Shown here piece by piece: positions 10,498 through 19,080 of a stretch of 64,000 nucleotides of DNA (positions are counted from its first letter, which is position 1; the number at the start of each line of letters is the position of its first letter). Below the pieces are notes generated by a model, which was given only the letters and a program-made list of their open reading frames with translations, searched no databases and had not been told where the DNA came from. The stretch spans positions 7,194,038-7,258,037 of the forward strand of contig NZ_JACHIR010000001.1 in the NCBI RefSeq assembly GCF_014203355.1, given 5' to 3'. Both the position numbers and the translations under genes were made by a program. This stretch comes from Kutzneria kofuensis. GTDB taxonomy: Bacteria > Actinomycetota > Actinomycetes > Mycobacteriales > Pseudonocardiaceae.

Positions 10498-12732
10498 GTG
10501 ATCAACTGGTTGAAGTCGCGCCGGGCCAAGCCGCAGCGCCCGGTGGTGGAGGCGCAGCCGGTCGTCGAGTTCCAGACCCGGCAGGTGGGGGCGGCCCTGA
10601 TCGTCTCGGCGCCGCCGGGACCGGGCTGGCACGCGATGGCGCTGGCGGCTTCGGTGCCGCCGGACCCGGGGCGCACGGTGGTCGTGGTGGACTTCCCGTC
10701 CGGCGACAACGGCGGCTACTGGAGCGCGCTGGTGCAGGCGCTGCGCGGGCGCGGCCCGGTGCGGCTGGCGGTCTCCGGCGCGGGCAGTGCGTCCGGCAGC
10801 GGACCGACCCGTGCCATCGCGGCGCAGTGGTTGGCCGAACAGTTGCAGGCGGAGGTTGTCGCCCCGGACGGCACGCTGGTGCCGGTGCCCGGCGGCTCCA
10901 CGTTCGTCGCCAACGCGCACGCCACCGGCGCGTGGCGCAGCTACCACCCGGACAAGCCGAGCGAAGCCCTCGGTGCGCGGTTCCCGTCGCCGGAATGGGA
11001 GTCGTTCATGACGACGGCGCCGTGGCGGGCGGGGCCGGTGTCCGTGGCCGAACCCGTGCCGACCGGGCTGTGGCTGCACGCCACCCCGACCGCCGCCACC
11101 CGCCGGCACTCGACGCTGGCGTTCGGCGTGCCGGTGCGGATGGACGTGCTGACCGTCATCCTCGGCGGGCCGGAAGAGGCCCAACTGCCGGCCGCCGACC
11201 TGCGTGCGTTGTGGGAGGCGCTGCCCGAGGAGATCCGCCGCCGGGTGCGGTTCGCGTCGTTCGGGGCCGACCTCGGGCAGTTCGCCGCCGACACCATCGG
11301 ACGGCCGGTGATCGCGTACAACGGGCTGCCGGTGTCGTCGGAACGGGGCATCGAGATCGGCATCGTGTCGCCGGACGGGCGTCCGACCTGGCGGGCCTTC
11401 GCCACCGAGCTGCGGTACCGACCCGGCAAGATGCCGGAGATCGTCGCCGCCCGGCCGCCCGTCGGCGGGTTGAAGCCGCTGCGGCCGGGGCTGTGGGAGT
11501 TGACCGCCAACGTTGTCGTCGAGGCCGTAGCCGCCGGGCTGTGGGTGCGGGCCGCCGGGGCGACGCCGGTGGGGGCGGAGACGGTGCGGCGCATGCCCGT
11601 CGACCCCGAGTGGGCGCGGATGACCGTGGGGGTGCCGGGGGAACCCGTCGGCGACGAGGTCAGCGTGGCCGGGGCGAAGCTGTTCGCCGGGCTCGACCCC
11701 GAGACGCAGCGGGTCGTGCGGTTGGTGTTCGGGGAGGCGCCGAAGGCTGCGGAGCCGGAGGTCGAGGAGCCGACCGTTTCCGAGTGGCCGACGACTGAGG
11801 TTCCCGGGGACCCCGCGGATTCCGTGGAGGCTGCGGTTCCCGTTCGTTCTGCGGCTGGTGAGCCGTCGGCGCCGGTGCCGACCGCCGTGGATGCCGAGAT
11901 CAACTACGACATCGGCGACGACCTGCCGACCATGGTGCTGCTGCGCCGTCAGATGGAACTCGGCCAGCAGGCCCCTGCCGAAGCGTGGTCGGTGCCGGTG
12001 GAGCCGCCGCCCGTGCCCGCTCGGGTCGAGCCGTTCCTCGTGGATCCCGGCATCGACGTCGACACCATGCTCGACACGTTGGTCGCCGCCGAGACCGCGT
12101 TGGACGAGCACCGGGGATGGATGCGGCGGACCCTCGGCGACCAGTACGACTCGTATGCCAGCCGGGTGCTGCGGTTGCTGGTGCAGCATCCGGAGCTGCG
12201 GGAGGGCGAGCTCCAGTCCGTGGTGACCGATCTGGTCGCCGTGCTCGTGTATTTGGCGGCGGGGGAGCGGAAGGCCGACGAGGCTTTGCTGTCCGGGGAC
12301 GTGGACGCGTTGCTGCCGTTCCTCAGCTGCGTCATATCCGGGTTGCAGCGGTTGCCCGTCTACGAGGGTGTCGCCTTCTGCGGGGGCGCGGTCGACCCGG
12401 GCACGCATCGACCCGGAGCCATTCTCACCGAGGTCAGCTTCCTGAACGCCGTGACCGCGGCGGAGGTGGCGTTGCCGGGGGATGCGGAGTTCGTGATCTG
12501 GTCGGACAGTGGGCGGCGGACCGGCTACTTCGAGCCGGAGCTGGAGCCGATCGTGTTCCTGCCGGGGACCCGGTTCCAGGTGCTGGGGGTGCACGACAAC
12601 CGGATCCTGCTCGGGGAGATCGGTGGGGGCGACCAGCTGGCCAAGCTGGAGGAGGCGGCGAAGCTGCGGGCGGCGACCGGGCCGGTGGCGGATCCGGTGC
12701 GGTTCGGGCGGTCGATCGGCTCGCCGGTTTAG
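10498..12732 (+). CDS. 744-aa T7SS-module protein, possible ART-like C-terminus
   Basis: Third gene of the T7SS-linked module, starting at GTG 10498 behind a GGGCAGGG-like ribosome site, 107 bases after the previous gene. I do not recognise the first ~430 residues. They are followed by an acidic, proline-rich linker (about 435-500). The last ~200 residues (LPVYEGVAFCGG, a WSDSGRRTGYF stretch, then VFLPGTRFQVL) have the layout of an ADP-ribosyltransferase fold, in which a YRG-like strand is followed by an ExE loop before a PGTxF strand. Here the expected Arg is Glu (YEG) and the expected catalytic Glu position is Pro (LEPIVF), so if the fold is right the enzyme is probably inactive. No signal peptide or membrane helix is visible. 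Function unknown; the ART assignment is tentative. Confidence 0.65.
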   Translation: MINWLKSRRAKPQRPVVEAQPVVEFQTRQVGAALIVSAPPGPGWHAMALAASVPPDPGRTVVVVDFPSGDNGGYWSALVQALRGRGPVRLAVSGAGSASGSGPTRAIAAQWLAEQLQAEVVAPDGTLVPVPGGSTFVANAHATGAWRSYHPDKPSEALGARFPSPEWESFMTTAPWRAGPVSVAEPVPTGLWLHATPTAATRRHSTLAFGVPVRMDVLTVILGGPEEAQLPAADLRALWEALPEEIRRRVRFASFGADLGQFAADTIGRPVIAYNGLPVSSERGIEIGIVSPDGRPTWRAFATELRYRPGKMPEIVAARPPVGGLKPLRPGLWELTANVVVEAVAAGLWVRAAGATPVGAETVRRMPVDPEWARMTVGVPGEPVGDEVSVAGAKLFAGLDPETQRVVRLVFGEAPKAAEPEVEEPTVSEWPTTEVPGDPADSVEAAVPVRSAAGEPSAPVPTAVDAEINYDIGDDLPTMVLLRRQMELGQQAPAEAWSVPVEPPPVPARVEPFLVDPGIDVDTMLDTLVAAETALDEHRGWMRRTLGDQYDSYASRVLRLLVQHPELREGELQSVVTDLVAVLVYLAAGERKADEALLSGDVDALLPFLSCVISGLQRLPVYEGVAFCGGAVDPGTHRPGAILTEVSFLNAVTAAEVALPGDAEFVIWSDSGRRTGYFEPELEPIVFLPGTRFQVLGVHDNRILLGEIGGGDQLAKLEEAAKLRAATGPVADPVRFGRSIGSPV

Positions 12733-12813
12733 GACTGTTGGCCGGCTTGTCCGGCGGGGGCGGATGGCTCCGGGGAATCCCGTTATGGTGCTTCGGGGAT
12801 GTTTGGGGATTAG

Positions 12814-12835
12814 TACTACAGCCGCAGGCTGTGAT
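12814..12835 (+). repeat. IS701 left terminal inverted repeat
   Basis: Begins TACTACAGCCGCA and ends TGTGAT. It pairs with 14218-14239, with two mismatches in the centre. TTAG lies immediately outside. Confidence 0.92.
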
Positions 12836-12985
12836 GTTTGCGGTGTTGCCGCTGGTAGTGGCATCGCCGGGCGTGGGTCTGATGAAGTCGCCGCCAGTCC
12901 GACCATCGATCAGTGTGCGCTCGGGGGTGCGTCGGTCGCGTCAGGATGGCCCACAAACGTCTGATCTCGTTGCACGACAACGGGA

Positions 12986-14215
12986 TCAAACACTCGTGGC
13001 CGGCTGTGACGCCCCCTTTGCGTCGCGGTCGCGTTCAGCGGACGCGGTCACGGCCAGGAACGCGGCGGCCAGCATCGACAGCGTGACATGTCGGTACCAC
13101 GCCTGATACTTGCGGACCTGGTAGTGGTCCAAGCCGGTCTCGTTCTTGGCGAACTGGAAGGTTTCCTCGACACCCCAACGACTGCCGGCGACCCGGACAA
13201 GTTCTGCCAACGGCACGGGACGGCGGGTGTGGCAGATGTAGTACGCCAACTCGTCCGGCTTGCTGATCGACCGGCGCACCACGAGAAGGTGCTCGTCCGC
13301 GCCCGGGTCCAGCAGCAGCCAGTCATACAGCCGGCGCCCCTTGCTGCCCTCACCGGCCGACAGGCGTTGCCAGCCCTTGCGCGGTGCGCTGCGAGCCAAC
13401 GCATCCGCCCGCACAGCGCCTTTCGGGGTGGTGAAGCGCTGATCGCAGGAAACGGCCATGACGTAGTCGATGTCGTTGTCTTCTAGCCAGGTTCGCAGGC
13501 CGGGATTGTCGCCGTATGCCTCGTCCGCGGTGAACCAGTCGATGTCCCTTCCCGCCTCCAGCAGGCGAGCCAGCATGTGTTGGGCCAGCACGGGCTTGGT
13601 CGCGAACTCCACATCCTCGTCGATCCCGGCCTCCGCGCAGCGCTCGCGGTCGTCGGTCCAGGACGCGGGCAGGTAGAGCTCGCGGTCGATCAACGCCCGC
13701 CCCCGGGCCGACACGTAGGTCAAGAACACGCCGAGTTGGCAGTTCTCGATCCGACCGGCGGTGCCGGAGTACTGCCGTTGGACACCGGCGGATTTGGTGC
13801 CTTTCTTGAGGAATCCGGTCTCGTCGGCGACCACGACCCCGGTGGGATCAGTGATCTGGTCCAGCACGTAGTCCCGCAGGTCGTCTCGGACCGCGTCGGC
13901 GTCCCAGCGGTAGAAGTTCAGCAGGCGCTGCATGCCGTCAGGGGCCAGGTCACCGGCCTGCTCGGCGATCGTCCAGGAGTTCTTGCGCTCGGCGCCCGAC
14001 AGCAAGCCCAGCAGGTACATCCTGGCCCGGTGGCGTGAGTCTGCCTGTGCGAACCGGCCTGCGACCAGCGCGAACATGTCCTCGAACCCTGCCCGCCACC
14101 GCGCCAGGCGATCGTCCGCGTTCGTCTCCGGTAGGGCCGTGAGGTCCTGCTCCATGTCCGGCACACCCAAGTCGATCACGCATCGGCGGTCTCCGTGAAC
14201 ACGACACGCCGACAA
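12986..14215 (-). CDS. IS701-family DDE transposase
   Basis: A 409-residue transposase carrying out DDE-type cut-and-paste transposition of the surrounding element. Visible family features are ADETGFLKKGTKS with the first catalytic Asp, the YSGTAGRIENCQ block, DWFTADEAYGDN with the second Asp, and GVEETFQFAKNETGLDHYQVR-type sequence with the catalytic Glu. Length is normal for IS701 transposases and there is no frameshift. The in-frame Met at 14155 (MEQDLTALPE) is an alternative start. The gene occupies nearly the whole element; its end is 172 bases from the left repeat. Confidence 0.94.
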   Translation of the reverse strand: MSACRVHGDRRCVIDLGVPDMEQDLTALPETNADDRLARWRAGFEDMFALVAGRFAQADSRHRARMYLLGLLSGAERKNSWTIAEQAGDLAPDGMQRLLNFYRWDADAVRDDLRDYVLDQITDPTGVVVADETGFLKKGTKSAGVQRQYSGTAGRIENCQLGVFLTYVSARGRALIDRELYLPASWTDDRERCAEAGIDEDVEFATKPVLAQHMLARLLEAGRDIDWFTADEAYGDNPGLRTWLEDNDIDYVMAVSCDQRFTTPKGAVRADALARSAPRKGWQRLSAGEGSKGRRLYDWLLLDPGADEHLLVVRRSISKPDELAYYICHTRRPVPLAELVRVAGSRWGVEETFQFAKNETGLDHYQVRKYQAWYRHVTLSMLAAAFLAVTASAERDRDAKGASQPATSV

Positions 14216-14217
14216 GT

Positions 14218-14239
14218 ATCACACCGTGCGGCTGTAGTA
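14218..14239 (-). repeat. IS701 right terminal inverted repeat
   Basis: Read on the minus strand it begins TACTACAGCCGCA and ends TGTGAT, matching the left end. TTAG lies immediately outside. Confidence 0.92.
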
Positions 14240-14282
14240 TTAGGGGCTTGGTGGCGGTGGGTGAGGATTTCTTGTGTTGGGT

Positions 14283-14402
14283 GGGCCGATTTGGTGTGGA
14301 GCCTCTGGACGATGGCACTCAGGGCTGTTCAGGGGCAGGCAGAGCCTGCCCTGAGTCGCTGTCAATTGTATGCCATCGTCCACCTCCACACAAAATCGGC
14401 CC
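14283..14402. repeat. Hairpin repeat, left copy of inverted 108-bp pair
   Basis: The core 14289-14396 is the reverse complement of 15801-15908 with one difference in 108 bases (near 14330). The copy is itself self-complementary: TGGACGATGGCA pairs with TGCCATCGTCCA, ACTCAGGGC (14317-14325) with GCCCTGAGT (14348-14356), and GGGCAGGC with GCCTGCCC around an AGA loop. The stem base GGGCCG/CGGCCC (14283-14288, 14397-14402) lies outside the shared core but is still paired. Confidence 0.9.
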
Positions 14403-14487
14403 AAGTGTGGGGTGGAGGTGGTGAAAGGGCTCCGGCAGGTTGGGGTGGGCGGGTTTCGTTCGCTGTGGAGTTGTCAAAGAACGCGGG

Positions 14488-15573
14488 TTAGTACTGATGG
14501 GGTCGGGTGGTGTGGACCCGGCCTTGGGGTGTGGTCCAGCGGGTGGTGCCGTCGGAATCCGGGGTCACCGTGTAGTTGTCGTGTTTGCGGTGGTGGTGCC
14601 AGGAGCAGAGGCCCTTGAGTTGGGTGGCTGTGGCTTTGCCTTTGGGCCAGGGGATGACGTGGTCGAGTTCGCGGATGGGGCTGGTGCAGCCGGGGGCGGT
14701 GCAGGTGCCGCCGTCGTGGACTGTGACCATTTCCCGCATGGGGGCGGTGGGGCGGTACTTGGCGGTGCTCATGGCCACCGCGTGGCGGTACTGGTCGAGC
14801 AGGATGCCGCGCCAGGGGCCTTGCATGGCCAGTTCGCAGGCGAGTTCGGCGGGGATGGGGCCGTAGCCGTCCAGCAGGCCGGGCTCTTTGGTCAGGCCGA
14901 TGAGGGTCTCGACGGGGATCGTCACATGCACCTGGACCTGGCGGTCCTTCGCCTGGGCCAGGAACCGGTCGAGGAAGGCATCGGCCCGCCTCTGATCGGT
15001 GGTCCGGTCGTCTTTGGGCAGGTCGGCGACGTCGGCGTTGAGCAGGTCGTAGGCCATGCGGGCCTCCACGGCGGGCAGCACGGCCTTGAGCTGGGCCATG
15101 CCATCCGGTAGCGCCTTGAATTCGACCCGCCGCTCGGCTTTGGCTCGCTGGCAGCGCTGGTCGTGGCCGTCGGGGTCGGCCAGGGCGACCAGTTTCGTGG
15201 TCTGGCGGGCGAGTTGGCTGCGGTTCAACCCGGCAGCGACCTCGACCAGGGTGTCTTCGACCTGGGTGATCAGGGCCTGGGTGGGCAGGTGGGCGACCCG
15301 CTCGTCCACGACTTCCAGCCGCCGCTGGTCGATCTCCCCGCGCCGCAGCTGGGCGAACAGCCGGGGCAGTGTCTCGACCACTCGGCTGAGTTCTTTGCGT
15401 TGTCCCAACGCCCGTTCGGGTTCGTGGCCGGCCATGGCCAGTTCGGTGAGGTCGTCGACGTGGTGGAGGACCTCCAGCTGGATGGCGTGGCCGAATGCGG
15501 CGATCTTGCCGGCCAGAACGTAGGCGGTGACTTTATCCCGCTCGGAGAGGGCTCGGATGTCCACCCTCGCCAA
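14488..15573 (-). CDS. DUF222/13E12-family HNH endonuclease, possible 5' frameshift
   Basis: A 361-residue protein of the 13E12 repeat family: a helical DUF222 region, then a C-terminal HNH nuclease with CTAPGCTSPIRELDHVIPW and GLCSWHHHRKHDNY. HNH proteins cut DNA; the family recurs as repetitive, possibly mobile genes in actinobacteria (REP13E12 in mycobacteria). Codon 1 is a TTG at 15573, but the same frame continues upstream as ALRGLFDLLARVD, while another frame opens with ATG at 15632 and reads MKELTPDIENRE. Adding one base near 15595 would fuse them into a natural N-terminus, so a frameshift (real or a sequencing slip) is likely. The gene lies inside a pair of inverted hairpin repeats. 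Confidence 0.85.
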   Translation of the reverse strand: MARVDIRALSERDKVTAYVLAGKIAAFGHAIQLEVLHHVDDLTELAMAGHEPERALGQRKELSRVVETLPRLFAQLRRGEIDQRRLEVVDERVAHLPTQALITQVEDTLVEVAAGLNRSQLARQTTKLVALADPDGHDQRCQRAKAERRVEFKALPDGMAQLKAVLPAVEARMAYDLLNADVADLPKDDRTTDQRRADAFLDRFLAQAKDRQVQVHVTIPVETLIGLTKEPGLLDGYGPIPAELACELAMQGPWRGILLDQYRHAVAMSTAKYRPTAPMREMVTVHDGGTCTAPGCTSPIRELDHVIPWPKGKATATQLKGLCSWHHHRKHDNYTVTPDSDGTTRWTTPQGRVHTTRPHQY

Positions 15574-15794
15574 CAGATCGAACAGGCCCCGCAGGGCTCC
15601 CTGTTCTCGATGTCGGGGGTGAGTTCTTTCATGCCTCTAGAATACGCCCGCTAAAGATCGAACTCGAATCACTAATGGGTGATTGTTTCGTGCATAATCG
15701 CTGGGCGCTTCGCGTTCTGGGGGATGGGGATCGGTGGACTGAGGAAGTGGGAAGCGGGGAAGCGGGGCCGGCAAGCGGTGAAGCAGTGAGCGAA

Positions 15795-15914
15795 GCGTGG
15801 ATTTTGTGTGGAGGTGGACGATGGCATACAATTGACAGCGACTCAGGGCAGGCTCTGCCTGCCCCTAAACAGCCCTGAGTGCCATCGTCCAGAGGCTCCA
15901 CACCAAATCCACGC
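15795..15914. repeat. Hairpin repeat, right copy of inverted 108-bp pair
   Basis: The core 15801-15908 is inverted relative to the left copy at 14289-14396. The stem base here is GCGTGG/CCACGC, different in sequence from the left copy but again fully paired. Together the two copies bracket the HNH gene symmetrically. Confidence 0.9.
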
Positions 15915-16281
15915 GACCTCCACCACAAAAACCCACCCCCCACACGGAAACCAAACCGCCCCCCACGCAAGAACTCAACCGTCCCCACCGCAAACCCCAC
16001 CACCCTTGATGATGTTGCTCAGCCCCCGCCCCAGGTCGCCGCCCCGCCGCACTACGCACCCTCCGCACCTCCACCCCATCGGCCGTAGGATGACCGGCTC
16101 ACCTGCATATTGCCGTTTGCACCTCCCGCTCCGCCTCTTGTGAACCATGGTCCACACGGTGGAACAAACCCCCCGGTCACGAATTTTCCTCATGCATCCG
16201 CCGCGACTTGGTTCTAGGCTGTGCACCGCATATCTCCCGTTTTGTCTGCTCCACGACCGCCCGGAGCGGAGGTCGGTGACG
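15915..16281. other. Intergenic, C-rich, no gene seen
   Basis: A C- and A-rich stretch (15915-16080) with no convincing reading frame. After it comes lower-GC sequence, with ribosome-site sequence GGAGCGGAGGT just before the next gene. It presumably holds the promoter of the sensor-kinase operon; no clear -35/-10 pair was recognised. Confidence 0.5.
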
Positions 16282-16500
16282 ATGAAGAACGACAGGGACA
16301 GGCCCGGCGAGGACAACCGCCTCAGCTCCCGGCTCACCTTCGTGGCGATGCTCGCGGCGGCGTTGATCTTGCCGCCCCTGCTGACAGCGGCAAGCCGAGC
16401 CGGCGAACTCCTCGGCCTCCCCGCCGTCTGGGTCTACCTCTTCGCCACCTGGGCGGCCGTCATCGCCGCCGTCGGCGTCATCGTCCACCGGTCGGAGTGA
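16282..16500 (+). CDS. Small two-helix membrane protein
   Basis: A 72-residue protein with a charged N-terminus (MKNDRDRPGEDN) and two hydrophobic segments (about 19-36 and 46-67). The ATG at 16282 was chosen because GGAGCGGAGGT lies just upstream; an earlier in-frame ATG at 16147 lacks this. It ends 6 bases before the SSS-type sensor kinase, so it is likely cotranscribed and perhaps an accessory subunit. Specific function unknown. Confidence 0.75.
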   Translation: MKNDRDRPGEDNRLSSRLTFVAMLAAALILPPLLTAASRAGELLGLPAVWVYLFATWAAVIAAVGVIVHRSE

Positions 16501-16506
16501 CGAGCC

Positions 16507-19080
16507 ATGCAGACCTGGGTGGTAGTCCTCGCCTCCGTCGCCTACCTGGGCACGCTGTTCGCGGTGGCGTTCCACGGGGACCGCCGCGCCGACAAGGGCC
16601 GCAGCGTGATCAACAACGGCTGGGTGTACTCCCTGTCCCTGGCCGTCTACGCCACCTCCTGGACCTACTACGGCGGCGTCGGCTCGGCCGCCACCGTCGG
16701 CGTCGGCTTCCTGCCGATCTACCTCGGCCCGACGATCATGCTGACCCTGGGCTGGCTGGTGCTGCGCCGGATCATCCGCATCAGCAAGCGGAACCGCATC
16801 ACCTCGCTGGCGGACTTCGTCTCCGCCCGCTACGGCAAGAGCAGCGCCCTGGGCGGCCTGGTCGCCGTCATGGCGGTGATCGGCATCGTCCCGTACATCT
16901 CCCTGCAGCTGAAGGCGGTCTCGCAGACGTTCGAGATCATCCGCCGCCAGCCCGCCGTCTTCCGTGACGCCCAGCTCGCGCACGTCCCGCTGCTCCAGGA
17001 CACCGCCCTCTACGTGGCGCTGCTCCTCGCCGGCTTCACGATCCTCTTCGGCACCCGCCATCTCGACGCCACCGAACGCCACGAGGGCATGGTCGCCGCC
17101 GTCGCGTTCGAGGCGGTGGTCAAGTTCATCGCCTTCGTCGCCGTCGGCGTCTTCGTGACCTTCTTCCTCTACGACGGTTTCGGCGACCTCTTCTCCAAAG
17201 CCTCACAGGCCGGCCTCGGCACGCTGTTCACCCTGCACCAATCCAGCGCCACCTGGATCTGGCAGAACGTCCTCTCCGCGCTGGCCATCATCATGCTGCC
17301 CCGCCAGTGGCAGATCGGCGTCGTGGAGAACGTCGCCGAGCGGCACGTGAAGCGGGCGATGTGGGCCTTCCCGCTCTACCTGCTCACCCTCAGCCTGTTC
17401 GTGCTGCCGATCGCCGCCGCCGGCCTGCTCCGCCTCAGCGGTTCGGCCGACGCGGACGCCTACGTGCTCGCGCTGCCCATCTCCGGCGGCCAGGAAGCCT
17501 TGGCCCTGCTGGTGTTTCTCGGCGGCTTGTCCGCGGCCACCGGCATGATCATCGTCGAGACGGTCGCCCTGTCCACCATGGTGTCCAACTCGCTCGTCCT
17601 CCCGGTCCTGCTCAAGACCCGCCCGAAGCTCGCCACCCGAACCGACCTGGGTCCGCTGATCCTCGGCATCCGCCGCGCCACCATCGTCGCGGTGATGCTG
17701 CTCGGCTTCGGCTACTTCCGCGTCGCCGACCGGGCGACCGCCCTCGCCTCCATCGGCCTGGTGTCCTTCGCCGCCGTCGCCCAGTTCGCGCCGGCGATCC
17801 TGGGCGGCCTGTTCTGGAAGGGCGGCACCAGGGCCGGCGCCCTCACCGGCCTGTCCGCGGGTTTTGCCGTCTGGGCCTACACCTCGCTGCTGCCGACCTT
17901 CGCCGAGGCCGGCTGGCTGCCCACGACCTTCCTGCAGCACGGTCCCTTCGGCATCGACGCGCTCCGGCCGCAGGCGCTGTTCGGAGTGTCCGGAATGGAC
18001 TCTCTCAGCCACACCATGTTCTGGAGCCTGGTCTTCAACCTCGGCGGCTACATCGCGGTCTCGGTCTTCGGCCGCCCCAGCGCAACCGAACAGGCCCAGG
18101 CGGTCCTCTTCGTCGATGCCCTGCACGAGCCCGAAAACGCCCGCCGCTGGCGCGGTCGCGTCGCGATCGGCGAACTCCGCGCCCTGCTCGAACGCTTCCT
18201 CGGCCCGAAGGCCGCGACCGCCGCCCTTGGCGACCGCAGCACGGTCGTTTCCCCTGCGACGGAAGCGGATCCGGCCATGATCCAGCACGTGGAGACCGTG
18301 CTCGCCGGCGCCGTCGGCGCCGCGTCGGCCCGCATCCTGGTCGCCTCCGTCGTCGGCGAGGAGCAACTGAGCGTCGAGAAGGTCATCGAGATGATCGACG
18401 AGGCTTCCGAGGTCGCGGCCCTCGAAGAACGCCACCGCCTCGCCCGTGAGCTCCACGACTCCGTGTCGCAGGCGCTGTTCTCGATGACGTTGCACACCCG
18501 CGCGGTCGAGTTGGCCGCGCAGCGTGAGGGATGCGACCCCGACGGCCCGATCGCCCGCGGCCTGATCGAGCTGCGCAGCCTGACCCAGGGTGCGCTGTCC
18601 GAGATGCGCGCCTCGCTGTTCCAACTCCGCCCCGGCGCGCTGCACGAGGACGGCCTCACCGAGGCAATCCGCAAGCAGGCCACGGCCATCGCCACCCGCG
18701 AGAACGTGACGATCAAGGTCGATGCCCCCGACGCCAGGCTCCCACTCGACGAGCGCGCGGAGGACGAGCTGTTCCGTGTGGTCCAGGAAGCCGTGCACAA
18801 CAGCGTCAAACACGCGTCGCCGCACCGCATCGACATCCGGCTCTGCGAGCATCCCGACCAAGCGGGCGCGCTGCTCATCGAGGTCGCGGACGACGGCGCC
18901 GGCTTCGACCCGACGGACACCCGCGAGGACGGCATGGGCCTGCCGGGGATGCGCGAGCGGCTGGCCCGGCTGGGCGGCCTGCTGGTCGTGGACAGCGCCC
19001 CCGGCCGGCACACCACCGTCCAGGCAGTTCTGCCCGGTGCGCTGCACGACCTGAGCAACCAGCTAGGAGAACGACGATGA
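16507..19080 (+). CDS. SSS transporter-like sensor histidine kinase
   Basis: An 857-residue fusion. The first ~520 residues form a multi-helix sodium:solute symporter domain (for example NNGWVYSLSLAVYATSWTYY and the SLADFVSARYGKSS region). A cytoplasmic NarL/DesK-type kinase follows, with RLARELHDSVSQ carrying the phospho-accepting His near residue 650, and an ATP-binding domain with EAVHNSVKHA, VADDGAGFDP and GMGLPGMRERL. Such kinases couple sensing, or possibly uptake, of a small molecule to phosphorylation of a response regulator. The start of the next gene overlaps its stop (ATGA), so the pair forms one two-component system. The ligand cannot be told from sequence. Confidence 0.92.
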   Translation: MQTWVVVLASVAYLGTLFAVAFHGDRRADKGRSVINNGWVYSLSLAVYATSWTYYGGVGSAATVGVGFLPIYLGPTIMLTLGWLVLRRIIRISKRNRITSLADFVSARYGKSSALGGLVAVMAVIGIVPYISLQLKAVSQTFEIIRRQPAVFRDAQLAHVPLLQDTALYVALLLAGFTILFGTRHLDATERHEGMVAAVAFEAVVKFIAFVAVGVFVTFFLYDGFGDLFSKASQAGLGTLFTLHQSSATWIWQNVLSALAIIMLPRQWQIGVVENVAERHVKRAMWAFPLYLLTLSLFVLPIAAAGLLRLSGSADADAYVLALPISGGQEALALLVFLGGLSAATGMIIVETVALSTMVSNSLVLPVLLKTRPKLATRTDLGPLILGIRRATIVAVMLLGFGYFRVADRATALASIGLVSFAAVAQFAPAILGGLFWKGGTRAGALTGLSAGFAVWAYTSLLPTFAEAGWLPTTFLQHGPFGIDALRPQALFGVSGMDSLSHTMFWSLVFNLGGYIAVSVFGRPSATEQAQAVLFVDALHEPENARRWRGRVAIGELRALLERFLGPKAATAALGDRSTVVSPATEADPAMIQHVETVLAGAVGAASARILVASVVGEEQLSVEKVIEMIDEASEVAALEERHRLARELHDSVSQALFSMTLHTRAVELAAQREGCDPDGPIARGLIELRSLTQGALSEMRASLFQLRPGALHEDGLTEAIRKQATAIATRENVTIKVDAPDARLPLDERAEDELFRVVQEAVHNSVKHASPHRIDIRLCEHPDQAGALLIEVADDGAGFDPTDTREDGMGLPGMRERLARLGGLLVVDSAPGRHTTVQAVLPGALHDLSNQLGERR

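Larger units (their letters stand above)
12814..14239 (-). mobile_element. IS701-family insertion sequence, complete
   Basis: A 1,426-bp element with 22-bp terminal inverted repeats (12814-12835 and 14218-14239, 20 of 22 bases matching) and one intact transposase gene on the minus strand. It is flanked on both sides by the 4-bp direct repeat TTAG (12810-12813 and 14240-14243), which fits the YTAR target duplication known for the IS701 family. Intact ends, target duplication and reading frame suggest a recent insertion. It sits between the T7SS module and the hairpin-bounded HNH gene and interrupts no recognisable gene. Confidence 0.93.
14283..15914 (-). mobile_element. Putative hairpin-bounded HNH cassette
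   Basis: A 1.63-kb unit made of an HNH nuclease gene flanked by 120-bp self-complementary repeats in opposite orientation. The near identity of the repeats suggests recent duplication or joint mobility. No direct target duplication is obvious and there is no transposase, so mobility is inference. Confidence 0.5.

Noticed and set aside
10375-12906. Long open frame on the minus strand opposite the 744-aa gene
   Set aside because: Composition is Arg/His/Pro-rich with no recognisable motif, as expected for the shadow of a high-GC gene. The plus-strand frame has a proper start and context.
14283-15914. Reading the two 108-bp hairpins as IS terminal repeats of a classical transposon
   Set aside because: No transposase inside and no target duplication; the HNH gene is not a known transposase, so only a putative cassette is claimed.
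16147-16281. N-terminal extension of the small membrane protein from ATG 16147
   Set aside because: No ribosome site, and the added residues are unlike the rest; GGAGCGGAGGT supports ATG 16282.
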